From NCBI GenBank assembly GCA_031213475.1, contig JARUPZ010000035.1:1236336-1300335 (forward strand): a DNA stretch of 64,000 nt, read 5' to 3'. Positions 1 through 12,200 of the stretch are shown here, one piece after another. The translations under genes were made by a program, and so were the position numbers. The stretch comes from Nereocystis luetkeana. Its lineage: Eukaryota; Sar; Phaeophyceae; Laminariales; Laminariaceae. The notes beneath the pieces are model-generated. The model was not told where the DNA came from and did not search any database. It saw only the letters and a list, made by a program, of their open reading frames with translations. Positions within the stretch are counted from its first letter, which is position 1; every line of letters begins with the position of its first letter.

Positions 1-378
1 ACAAGCAAACTAACCAACAAGACAAAGTCGTGCCGTAAATAGGGTGCCGAGCCGAGTGAAAAAAAAAGCGCACCTCTGACTGCGCCCAGGAGTTTAACGG
101 TACCACACAAGGTGATGCCAGCGTTTATCGGCGCCACGCTTTGATCAACAGCGCCTACTGCTGCACATTCGCGATGCCTGGTTCTAATTCGAAACGATAT
201 TTTCCAGAGGAGATACCCATTTTGTATCGTTTTTCCTTCTGGACGATTAGAGGTACAGTATACTCTTTCGTCGGTGAATATCTCGCGCATCGACAGCTGT
301 TGCTCGTTTTCGTAACTGTAATTGTAAAGCGGTGCCTAGTCGCACGGAGCGCTACCAAAGCAGAAAAAAAACGAGCAC
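1..378. other. Left edge, no gene recognised
   Basis: This stretch should be the last intron, final exon or 3' region of the YCII gene on the minus strand. There are several AG acceptors, for example in reverse near 320, but no reading frame after them resembles the C-terminal strand of YCII proteins. Nothing else was recognised. Confidence 0.4.
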
Positions 379-2875
379 CTGGTAGCTGGCGATGAGCCCA
401 GCCGTGTTGTAAGGGTCCTTATCCACGAAAGTTTGTGCTTGGTCCGAGTTGGAAAATAGAAGGACGGCTCCGTCGCAAGGCTCCGCGAATGCTCCGCCTG
501 CTCGCGCGAAGACCGAGGCCGGAAGTTTCTTTTTCACGTGCGAAAACTCCAACTTCGTCTGTAATTGATTGGTGCGCTAGGGACAGGGGTGTATTTATTT
601 GTTGCTTGCGTTAGTCATTCGACCAATGGCTACGGGGGGGGGGGTGTACTCAATATCATGCACACCTGTAGTTGCTACCAGGTATATTTTAATTGGCGCG
701 GTACGGGGGGGGCGTGGGGTAGACGGGCTTCGAGCGTCGAGGCGTCACAAGGTTCACGAGGTTGACAATGGCAACGGTAGCAATCTGACCGCGCATAGTA
801 ACATAAGCACCGTCACAGCACCATAGAGTCTACAAAAACAAATATTAACCGCGTTCAACCAACAAAAGGAGTTGATCAGAAGAGATAGACTACAAGCCTA
901 TCCAGTCAGCACTGACTGAGCAACCTAAATCGCAGGTTTGCTCCTTTTGACCAACACAATGTATTTTTGTGTTTTCACAAAAAAAAACATGTCTACAAGC
1001 TGTTATGTACCAGGCTTGTGCGCCAACTTGCTATGAACGTGAATACTGCGTGGACTGAACGTGGAACGAAGCTCGAAATAGGGGCACCTCACCAAGAAGG
1101 CATGTCCCCTCTTCTGTCATAACCTTGAGCAGGGCGAGGTGATCCGACCGGTAAGGCGAGCGTCTCTCCATCATGCCGTCCACGTAGGTGTACATAACCG
1201 CGGACATCTTCGTGGGCTCCGCTGCGAGGGGGGAGCGGTTAGGGGGTCGTTCATTTGCAACGTGAATCGGTATCTATGCGCAAGATGGTCGTCAACTTGC
1301 ATTTCGTAAGGGGGTTGATTTCGGCGTTTTTCAGAACAAAGGCTCTTGCCCTACTGCACGTAGGGCTTTTCGTAATTGGACAGTCCCACTCAAAACACCA
1401 TAAAAATACGTGTATGAGAGCCTTCGGGTTAGTAGGCAACATGCTTACCAAATAAGATGCCATATCATAGAGTCTAGAGGAACACACACACTTCTTTATA
1501 GCCTTCGGTCGGGACATATCTCTTCGGTGCATTCTCTCGGGGACTATCTCTTCGGCAAAAATGCCACACTTCCCTAAGAGCTGATTGAATTCAGACTGTC
1601 TTCTGACAAAAACTGACTGGCTCCGATACAGTAAACCTGCACGAATGCTGCGAAAGTCAACCTTAGTGCAATACTTGTACGAAGCATCAGCTACATCGAC
1701 TGAACTTCGCCCATTCACAGCACGGCTCCGGATCAGCGAAGTATCAGCTAAATCGACTGAACTTTGCCTATTCATATCGCCGCATCACGGTTCCGGATCA
1801 GCTCCATTATTCCTATCCCTTCACCCTGACACTAACCCTTCCCGAAACCCTAACCCCAACCCTTACCCTTACCCTCACCATAACCCCGACTCTACAACCC
1901 TCCCCCAAACCTTAAACCCCATTTGGGCCGTCAGAGACAGGAATCCTACGGTCGTTTTGCTCGAGTCAATCCGTCGCAGGACTCCGTGGGCTTCCTCGAA
2001 AGTCTCTCGAATGGGGTTGCCCGTGAGGCTCGAGGGTGCAAATTGGTACTCACAGCGGAGGGTAAGTTCTACGTAACGTGGGGTTTAGGGAAAGAAAGGC
2101 TGTTGTACTCGTGTGATAGGTAGACAACGTCTACCAAACATCAGTACGTATGGTGGTAGAGTGATCAAATAAAAAATACCAAGAAGAGCTCCATGGGGCG
2201 TTTACGATGTCTATTAATAGCATGTATTACGGCACTGGCTATTCCTGTACTGCTGCTAAAATCACGGTCCCTGTGGACGCGGTACGGGACATTAGAGCTA
2301 GACTACTATTATTAAGAATAGTTCTCACAGCAGCAGTACTGCTGCTTCTGTATCCTGGTACGAGTGCACTATCACGGGGGCCCTATTTACTATTGCCCCC
2401 TGTAATAGTGTTTCGTCAAAAGCTTTTTTTACCCAGACCTCCAAGGAGGATTAAAACAAAAAAGAAGTCAAATCTTATTCCACCGCAATTTCGAGTTTTG
2501 AGCCCAACCAACGACAGGAGCTATCTTCTTTTACGCGGTTGTCCTTCAATGCGGCAACGCGTTAATCTTGCGGTTGGGTCACCAAAAACTCGTGCATATG
2601 TGTATACGACGTGCAACATCAATATGTACAGGTTGTCCAGCGGTGCCTGGTGAGCGGGATAGAGCTTCGAGTACAGCAGCAGTATCTCCAATCTCCAACA
2701 AACATGAAAACCGTGGTTGAATCGAATTTAGAAGCTCCGTGGCGGAGTGAAAAATGATGACAAGTTGACCGCAGGTCACAACCGAACTCTTACCGCTGAG
2801 ATTTCGGATTGCCCCGCCCGCTAACCTCAACCCTCGTAATCCACCTCCAAGGCCTTGACGTAGAGCATGTGCCAT
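379..2875 (-). CDS. YCII-domain protein, probably mitochondrial (3' end not found)
   Basis: Three exons join cleanly on the minus strand: 2875-2794, 1221-1093 and 497-379. The first two introns are both phase 1. The first exon starts at the ATG at 2875 and encodes a 27-residue stretch rich in Arg, Gly and Leu with no acidic residue, typical of a mitochondrial presequence. Exons 2 and 3 carry the YCII (YciI-like) fold signature: YVDGMMERRSPYRSDHLALL, then LLGGAFAEPCDGAVLLF across the splice, then a conserved DPYNTAGLIASY. In this family the His and Asp lie in a putative active site, but substrates are mostly unknown, so no reaction is assigned. Exon 3 ends at a CAG|GTGCTC donor in phase 0. The short C-terminal exon (usually a W/R-rich strand) was not recognised in 1-378 and may lie left of the window. 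About 110 residues are visible; the family is usually 90-130. The gene is head to head with the mTERF gene. The family call is firm; the exact ends are not. Confidence 0.8.
1680..1801. repeat. Two-copy tandem duplication of about 60 bp
   Basis: Two imperfect copies lie side by side in intron 1 of the YCII gene. Both carry CAGCTA(C/A)ATCGACTGAACTT and end in CCGGATCAGC. The second copy has a few extra bases before its end. No function can be assigned. Confidence 0.6.
1822..1915. repeat. Degenerate CCCTAA-like stretch
   Basis: A C-rich run of CCCTAAC, CCCTTAC and related units resembles an interstitial telomere-type repeat, but it is too irregular to be a telomeric tract. It lies in YCII intron 1. 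It may only be simple-sequence drift. Confidence 0.35.
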
Positions 2876-3207
2876 GGGTGCTCTCCGTAACCTGCAAAAC
2901 TGCTACCTGGTATGTGTACGTGGTGTGTAGTCCTACAATCCTCCTACAATACCATCGAGGGTGTTCCACATATCAAAAGCAGGCACAAACGCTGACAGGG
3001 AAATGTGGTAAAAAATCCCCCCGCGCTACTTTGAAGTTGTGCATACGCACATCTACCTGCTGCGGGTGGCGGGTCGCGATGTGGCTTGCGCCCGGGTGGA
3101 CGTCTTCGGCCTTTGCCGTCTGCACCCAATACTATCCGCAGTTAGGCCCTGCCAGTGTCCTGCACGGCCGTCCACCGCATGTCGCTCAAAGGCGATCAAA
3201 CCTCGCT
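2876..3207. promoter_or_regulatory. Divergent promoter between the YCII and mTERF-methyltransferase genes
   Basis: The two start codons, minus 2875 and plus 3208, face away from each other about 330 bp apart (about 200 bp if the ATG at 3079 is the true start on the plus side). A shared bidirectional promoter is therefore likely. One TACCTGGTA motif sits at 2904-2912. No TATA box or initiator could be identified with confidence. Confidence 0.45.
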
Positions 3208-6200
3208 ATGTGCAGATCAAATAGCTCAAAGCGTATCTCAACTGCGCCGCGAAATAGTCGCGTGAACGACGTCCTCCTCGCACAGACAGCGCCGTCAATA
3301 GGAGTCCGTCTAGAGAGTCACGCTGCTGATACTGCTGTCCCGCTTGTGGCTACAACCTCTGGTGCTTCGCATCGGCCGGGTCCGGGATCCTCCCTCACAA
3401 TAGCCATCCTGGAGTCTATTGTCGGAGATTTTTCCCCGCGTCAGGCGCGCAACGTAGCTGACAGTCCCGCCTATCGGGCCCTCGAAATCCACCTCCTTGG
3501 GAATAGGAATGTGACAGCTTCGCGAGCCGAGGCGAGCCTCCGGGAGTTGCTGGAGGCCATCACCAGCGTAGTCGGGGAGGCCGGCGAAAAATCCGCGGCT
3601 AAGGTGGTGGCAGAGTGCCCGGCGCTATTGCTGTGCGAGGGGCGGGAGTTGCTGGCGACGGTTCAAGAGCTGCGAGATACGGTGCGAAATGTATTATATG
3701 GATGCAAGGTTTCTGCGCTAACGCGCGTCGCTCTCGATGAAGGCGATCTCAAGACCGTTGGGCAATCGAAGGGTCCGCGAATGAATGTGTTATTTACTCG
3801 TCGTGTGGAAAGCACGCGGTTTCCCGTACCTGAGGACCGACGAAGACAGAGTCGTGATCAATCACAGAACAAAGAATCATAAATATTCGAGAGCGGCTCT
3901 GCCTGGTGTGCAAAACCGTAGGAGGCAGAGATGCTTGGAAATTTCAGCAGTAAGTACCTGGTGCCTGGTATGTGCGTAGCCCCTTTTGACCCCTTTGCCA
4001 CTGACTGGGCGTTCGTTTTGCGAATAAAACAATTGGAATTAGACATATGCCAATTGAAACGCAAACTTTCCATAAGAAGCTTGAATGCCAAAGATAACCG
4101 CCATAATTTTTCAGGTGCAGTTTGCAAGGAGCACGATTCTTCGAACGGAAAGTTCCAAACTTTTGGAAAACCCCGAAAAAAACAATTATGGGGCCGATGT
4201 TGGGCCAAGATTGGCTTCAGAAAAACTCAGGCGGATGTTTACGTCGAAGGGGCGAGAGTCCGAGTCCTCGACAGATATCGATAGACAAAACCAACGAATG
4301 CGTCATGAATTCTGAACGGAGTGCTCTCGTTAGAGGCTCCGGTCCGCTCTGGGGTCACCGTGTTCACACAAATGGCAGGTGATATGTGGCGGGCGCTCGC
4401 CGGGCGAATTATACAAAACCATTGGCCGCTGGTGTGCACAAAACTGATGACCAAAATTATCGATCCGTCTCAAATGGCATTAAAGGAAAATATTGTCAGA
4501 GATCGGTAACCGCTACGAAAATAATCTGCAGTTTGTTGTCGTCGAGAGAATTCGGCGTTATGGTTAATATACTCTGGCTGAATACGTAGTACGTGGCTCA
4601 CTTTGACAGCAGCAACTGGCACTATTTTGTTGATCACGCTTGTGGGAACACCAAGTGGATACGGCACGGAACGGTGCTGGCAGACTGGTAAGATAAGCAA
4701 ACAGGCAGGGCTATTGCTTGCGGTCGCTCGCTGGACCAGGTTTGTCATGATTTCCGATATCTCGCGATTTCACGAGCTCATCCCTTCAGGAGTTTGGCGA
4801 GAGATAAAAAACATATCGGAGTTGGATTGCATCATTCAGGTTTGAGAGAAGAGCGTAGGACGCCGCCGGCAAGCTCTCGCCCCCTTGACCATGGATCTAC
4901 CTGATGTATTCGAGGCCGTCATCTGCACTCGCTGGCCTTGCCCGACACCAAGCGGGTTGGCCGTGGTCTGAGACCATGTCGAGATCGAAGGTCTATCGTC
5001 GCACAAGCTGATTTTTATGAGCGCGTTGACAATTTGCAACGAGAGAAAACAAAATTGTGCCGCCTGCAGCCGTTTGAAACAAAAAAAAATATGATGGAAT
5101 ATGTTTTTTTTTTTCCCACAGCGGCGGTACGAGAATATCTCCGCCTGTTTTTTAAATCTATACGTTTGAAAGAATTTTTTCAAACTTCGCGTTCCCGTTG
5201 TCGTATGTCTTCGAGCAGGACCAGTCTGGAGTTGCAAATTATCGTCCCGGCGAAGAATCTTTTCCGGGCGAGTGCATTACTCCCCTCGTCGTGTAGGAAA
5301 TATGCAGCTTTTAATGTTTGAGAACCGACGAGGACGGGGTCGTAGTGAAGCCCAGAGTCGTAAAAAAATCGAGATCAGCTCTGTCCGCGGATGCCGAACG
5401 CGAGAGGTACATGTTCAGCCAGTAGTAAAGGAGCGTCGGGGCGGAGCGATCCTTTGTATGCCAACTCCCGCTCCGCTGTATACATCGTAGACTGCTTCAT
5501 GTATGGCGTTGGCTCCGGCCCCGACCGAGTACGTACGTATACCTCGAACGCCACCAATGGAGCAATGCTAGTTTGCACGGCAGGGGGGGTGGTAATAAAA
5601 TGTGTGTCGTCAGCGGTCAAGGCTGTAAAGGAGAGAATGCGTTCGGGCGTGGGTCGCACGTCTTGATCTGGACCGATGGGCTGAATTAATTATGTGTTTT
5701 ACTGGGTGAGTTTAGAGCATACGCTGGAAGGGCGCACAGGATGGTTCCAATCATTTTATTGTCCGAAGCGGTTTGGCCGCTCTCTGCGCCGTGAGAGGTG
5801 TCAACTAAACAGTAGTGCCCTGGCCGCTCTGCACCGTGAGAGAGGTCAGCAAGAAAATCCATGAATCCTCAAGTCGTAGAAGGGTTACTGGACGATATGC
5901 CAGGGGGTACCAGGTATATCATAACAAAATAAGCTGACGTTGTCTTCCGAACTGCACCCACGTCTCGGGGTAAGCTGCAGTGGGGTACCCCATTTAAGAG
6001 CGTCCATATTGAGAGTTAATGGAATTAAGAGCAGCAAATCCGGCTTGGCACGGAAACTTGAATACGATTGGTAAGCTGATTTTTCCCACTTTTGCGGTCT
6101 TCGAATAGAAATGATATTCCCGGAATAACATCAAATCGCGGGATTCGATCGGTTCGGAGATAAGAGCAATAACACTGGCCTATTCCGAGGGTCTCTTTAA

Positions 6201-9200
6201 TCGGGTACCCCATTGCACTTGGAAACTATTAAAATTGTACGTCAGGTCAAGTTTGCATGCTAGCTACTTGGAACGTGAGGTCATATTTTTCATAAACGAA
6301 GCAAAATACCTGGTGTGTGAGATGCGATGCAGGCGCGCTGATTTCTTCCCTGTCGCTTTGCTGTGAGGCACCGCTGCCTGGGCTACACAGCAGTATCGCC
6401 TGCTTGACTTGTATGGCTGCTGTATTATGTCTGCGCACGTCGGTACATCGCACCCCGTGCCCACGGTATGATAATGTCTTCTCTGAATATCCTACAATAT
6501 TAATACGACGCGACAAACAGTGGTCTCAGCGGTCTTAACAACAGCAATACATACATGCGGTCTGCTGTCTGCCGTACGCGGTACGACTATCGTACAAGTA
6601 GTGACGCCGGATTGTACCTGCCGACCGCGTAGGCGAGTGGTTTTGCTCAGCTCGGTGTCGAGAAGTTGAAGCTACTGAAAATGCTGTTGGGCTGCCGCGG
6701 TTCGGTTTGCTGGAATGGCTTCCTATCTCTTCGGCTTGTTCACTGGGACAAGCAATATACCGTTTAGATTCCTTTGAGGATAGAGCTATTGCCCTAGCGC
6801 TACTCTTTGCTATTAGTGCTTAGTTTTCTTAGACCGTACGTGTACCCTCGGCTCACTCTACTCTTCTCATGGGGTTGCGATTCTGAGCAACGTCAGCGAG
6901 CGCGTGACACATATGACAAGTTCATTTCATAGTAAAGACTGATCGTACTGTTCGAAATGTATACTCTGGTAAGCTGTTGATAGCCCTAGATTGCGACAAG
7001 ACAGCGTTTTCTACAAGAGGTGGGCTTCGACGACAAGCGGAATAAGAAGAAGCGTGATTCTAGGCAACCTCCACGTCCTGCTGTGCTCTCAATAAAAAAT
7101 CCCTCTATGCGGCTGTCAATTCCCGCGGCTTGCTTGCCGTGCTGATCGCCGATCCATCGTGTATCCATTCGTCGGTTCCTTTACGTCGGGAACTCGTGCA
7201 GGAGGGAGTCACGGAAGAAAAAGCCATGCGGCTAATGGTTGAACTCCCGTCGTTCTTCACCCTGCCGCCCGCGGCAAGGGAAAGGATCGGATTTTTTCTC
7301 GGAGAGGTGGGTCGAGATCGCCCGCCCTCTTTGGCCCCACGGTTCGGCGTGTTTCTGTCAAACCATCTGCCTAGACTGCGCTGATGGGCGGTAGGGTTAG
7401 TGGGGGCCAGGGGGCGCACGAGAGTAAGACTATGAGGTTAGTGGCGGGAGGGTTTGTGGTGACCAGGGGGCGCACGAGAGTGAGCATGAGGTTTAAACGT
7501 AGTACGTGGAGCATCCCCGATCTCGCGTCGTGCGTTGAATTGTAGGGCCTTGAACCGCGCCGGTGTCTGAAGTGTTGCGTGCTCACAACGCTCCAACCGC
7601 CTGGTTGGCTGCGTCAACTATCGCCGAAAAATTACGAAAATTCGTCTTCGCCGCACATGCATGCTACCGTAAAACCCAGTACAGTAGTCTCGTGTACGCA
7701 GTGTACAGAGTGTTGATGTACTCGTAGGACAACACAATGCGCGTCGTTAGAGGTCGCAACAACCTAGACCGCACGGTTCCCCGTTTATTGGTGGTGCTTG
7801 GTTCGGCCGTGAACAGGTGGGTTTGACAGCCAAGGAGGTGGGCCGGTTGGCAAAGCGTCACCCGGACGTGATTGAAAAAGACCCAGGAGGACACGCGCGC
7901 CGGATTGTGGACATCTTCTTGCAGGACCTCCAAGTCGGCAAGGTGATCCCCGTAGTGTGATGTTATCGCCCTCCCTCTCCCCCCCTTCCCCCCCCCCCCC
8001 GCCCTGCGCCTCCGCGCGGAACCGTTCATGGCATGCAGCAACCATTTTCTGTGTCCCATCCGCCGCAGTGAAAGAAGGGCAGCTGCTGCTTGCTGCAGCT
8101 AGAAGCGAACGGGTCGGGAGAAGTTTTCATTGTGCATCAATGTGATGTTTTCGCGGTCGACCAGTGAGCAATCGTCCCAGCGGGGAAGAGGGGGTCGACC
8201 GGTCCCCTCAACGGGATCCGGCGGGCGGGACGCCTCGCGTGATAGCGCGAGACGTGTTTCTGCCCGCAGTTTCTTGTGTCGTTCCGCAACTGCGGTGGAG
8301 TGGTAGACGCCGCAAGAATCCCCGGCTGCTGTTTGTCATGGGGTTTCTTCTGAATAGTGGAAGATCCGCCCAGGTGCGCGCGCTACGCGCTGCTGCCTGT
8401 TGTAAGGCTCGGTAAAGTAGGCGTATGTCCCCAACAATTGGAATGATTGTGGTTGTGCAGATGGACGGGCGTCGTGTCTACTCCCTTCGTCGCGACCACC
8501 GTACCGCTAGAACGATCGGCAGGCAGGTCTAAGGCTACCCACCGCCTTCAGGAGATGCCTCCGCTGCGCCCTTTTGCTAAATCTGTCCGCCGGCGTCACC
8601 CCCGCGCCCCGACCTCGGCCTGTTGTGTCGTGTGCGCTGGATGTGTTCTTACACCTGGGGGGTTCTGTAATTCCGCTGTCTGCAGGCGGCGTTCCGGAGA
8701 ATGGTCCGACGCCAGCCTGGTCTTCTGTCCCTCAGTGTGACGGGAAACGTCCTCGAGAAAATCGAGTTCTTCACAGAGGAGATGGGGCTCAGGAACGACC
8801 AGATAGCCAAGATGATCTGCGCGCACCCGCAGGCGAGTGCCGCGAGTCGCGAGAGACCCCTGCTTCTGGATACTTTGAGCATCACAAGCCAGTGCGGTGA
8901 TATAGAGGCGTCCGGTTTGGGAGGCAGCCAGAGGGCAGCAGGTTACTGAGATGTACTCATAGAAAGGGAATGGAGGAATAGTACAAACGGGAATAGAGGA
9001 GGCGAGGAGGTTGACACAAAGTGTTTTGTGGTTCCCGAAAACAGCAGGCAGCGTCGCAGGGGGGCTGTAGCTTGTGTATCGGTCGGGGGGTGTAGTTACT
9101 CTGGGCAGAACCGGCGTCTCGGGCTTGTTTGCCGATCCCAGAGGGGCTTAGAAGCGCTAGAGAATCTCGCTTCTAGTTGAACGCAACCCACCCCGAAGAG

Positions 9201-12200
9201 CGGCCCGAGGTGAACTCTTCGCGACCTCCCTCCCCCCGGCGCCCCCCCCTTCCATCCCTCGCCCGTCCTTCAGATCATTTTCCTGAACCTCGAGAACAGC
9301 ATCCGACCGATCGTCAAGTGGCTTGGCGCTCCCGACCCCGAAGCGCGGCTGGAAGAGCGGTCGCTAGGTATCGCGGAAGCTGAAGCTGGAATGTCGTCGT
9401 CCAACTCCCCTCCTTTGTCAAAGGCAGAAACGGACACCCACACGGGCGCCCGGGTAGGCGAGTCTACCTTCGGGTTGGACGAAGACGGGGCCACCCCTAA
9501 ATATTCAGAGAAGGAGGGCCGGCTGGGGGGGGTGGCGGCAACGGTTGTAGATGGGGAGGCCGTGGTGACGCTGATTGAGATGCCGGCGTTCACAGATGGC
9601 GAGTGGGATTGGGGGCTGGGGTTAGATCGGGAGGGGCGGAGTCAAGTTGTTTCCAAACAGGGGGACGTGCTGTGGAAGAGCGTTCCCGGCAACCTGGCGA
9701 AGTCGACAGCATGGTTCGTGCAGGAAGTGGGGCTCGGCTGGGACGACATACGCAAGGTCAGATGATTTACCGTTTGGAGCACTTGGAGTTGGCAACAATG
9801 GGGGGGGGGCATTTGTTGTTGTTGTTGTCGTCGTTGTTGGTGTTGCCGTTGGTGTTGTCTCTGCTTTTGTTTTGTGCGGGACAATGATGGCAGGGTGTGG
9901 GTTGCTCAGCTTAGGAGCAATCTCCTCGGGGGCCTCGCTCGACATGGTGCCGTTGCGTCGGTTCTCCATACGTCTCGTTTGTGCCACGTGCTATATCGCC
10001 TCATGTTTTGCGAGTATACGACAGCAGCAGTGTGCAAGAGTCCTGGCGGAAGCGAGAATACGAAGCGGGGCGAGCATACTTTTTAGACCAGCGTTTTGAG
10101 AATAATTGTTTCCGGCGGCGCGGGGAGTAGTACAGTTGGGCTGCGGCTCTTCGTATTCGCCTCTTCCTCCCAAGCGAGAGGCATCGTCAGGAAAATCATG
10201 GTCTCCGAGGATGCCACGAATGCCACGGTAGCATGAAATCCTACGTACCAGGTAGCGGATTTTTTTTATTTATATTTTCGTGGCGCACTTGATGTTGCTC
10301 AACTTTAACTCACTCCCCGTGCCTTCTCTCATTCGCCTCGTCTATTCACTCCGCCCTGACTGCTGCCGCATTTTGGGTGCATCATCGCCACGCGCGGAAC
10401 GGGGTGAAATCTCGGAAGCTGGCGACACGCGCGCCGGCCCTGCTGTCTCTCAGCGTGGAGAATAACCTTGAGCCTACTCTGGGCTTTCTGGTGAAAGAGC
10501 TCGGCATGGACCCCGCCAATCTGAGCCAGGTTGTTCTTGCACTTGTTGATGTTATGGTAGTAGTAGTTGCAGCAATGGTAGTATCAGTAGGTGCAGTAGT
10601 AACAGTAGGAGTTGTAGGTGCAGTAGTAACAGAAGTAGTAGTAGTAGTAGTACGGGGGACCGTAGTAAATAGGACCTAAGGTACACACAAAAACTTATAT
10701 ATTTCCCTGTTTTTACTAACAATATTTGGTCCTATTTTTTTCTAGGGTCCTCCGTTATGGGAGTAGTGGCAGTAGCAGTAGTAGTACTGCTCGTTCCGCT
10801 TCAGGCTCTCGAGTATCCACCGCGGCCGACCTGCCTCGTGTATTGCGCGTGTCTCACCTCGGAAACAATACACGACGTCTTCGGGGACAACTGTCCATCT
10901 GGTGGCAGCCGTGCTTACCGCCCCTTGATGACACCCTCCCTCTTTGCCGTGTTGTCTCCAGACGGTCAACAACCAGCCGTCCCTCCTGTCTCTGAGTGTG
11001 GCGAGCAATCTGCGACCGAAGGCGGCCTTCTTTAGGGATGAGCTGGGCGCGAACGAACGCGAAATCGCCGAGCTTCTCAATCAGTGCCCACGGGTCATGA
11101 ACGCCAGCGTGCAGGGCCGAATACTGCCGAGAGTTCAGGTGTGTATATAACAGCTCGTATGTCGCTGTACAAGGAAGAGTTGAGCACGGGACACGAAGTG
11201 CAGCCCCTGTCCACCGGGCTTACCTGCGTACGGGCATATGGGCAGGCGCTTCCCGTGAAGCTTTGTATTCCTTGCGCTTGTGATCGAGAGAGGGGCTGCT
11301 GTGCCGTAGGCCAAGGACGCGTGTCGAGAGGGGCTGCTGTGCCGTAGGCCAAGGACGCGTGTCGAGAGGGGCTGCTGTGCCGTAGGCCAAGGACGCGTGT
11401 CGGTGTCCATTCGTTGCCGCGGAGGGTATGTGGTGCCCTCGCTGTGCGCACAGATCGTCCTACCAATATTGATCGTGTTCCACGTTTCCGCCCGGGTGCT
11501 CGTGCACGGCATGAGAAACGGCGCGGAGCACAAGAGCTCCAGCGATAAAAACAAAGGTTTCGGGATGGAAGCGAAGAAGGGCACACGCCAAGAACGGATG
11601 GCTGTATGTGTGAACGCTTTATCGGCCTTGTGAAATCCCCACCAAGTGGAGATCATTGTCTCTCGGCGTCGGAACTATCGACGCCGCTTCCCTGGCTAGC
11701 GACTCAAATGCCCTCTCATTCCCTCTCATCGCACGCACACTCACGGCTCAGGTGATGAGGGCAGCAGGGGTTTCGCCGACGTTTCGTCACCTCCGCGCGA
11801 TCTGCACCTACCCGGATGTGAGGTTTGCCCCTTGGGTCGCGAAATTGGCCGGTTCGCCTCGACCTTCCGCCAGCAGCAGCAGCAACAGTGGCCCAGCGAC
11901 GACGGCGACAGTACCCGACGCCAAGGCGGTCCCGTCTTTCGACTTCGACGGCGGGGCTGTCGTGGCCACGACCGCCGTAACCGCTCCGCAAGGCCTTGCA
12001 CTGCGACGTGGAAGGCGGTTGCGCGGCGAACCCCCTCGGCCGAGCGTCCGCACAAACTCCTTAGCGGAACTGGGTTTGTCATACGCTGTGAGTCCGCGGC
12101 GGAGAGGCGCGGTGGCGGCATTATCTGCAGCGGAGGAAGAGAGAGAAGCGTTCGCGCCAGGCCGAGCGGGTGGGAAAGCCGTCGTACGCAGGGTGTCTCG

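Noticed and set aside
1251..1775. 174-residue open frame on the minus strand
   Set aside because: It lies in YCII intron 1, overlaps a local tandem duplication and resembles no known family. Not supported as a gene.
1822..1915. Telomere at the left end
   Set aside because: The repeats are irregular, internal and flanked by gene sequence on both sides.
2207..2653. 148-residue plus-strand frame upstream of the mTERF gene
   Set aside because: It lies within YCII intron 1, has irregular composition and includes a MITE-like remnant. No family resemblance.
6600..6680. Possible tRNA-like stretch (GGCGAGTGGTTTTGCTCAGC)
   Set aside because: No consistent acceptor, anticodon and T arms could be folded around it.
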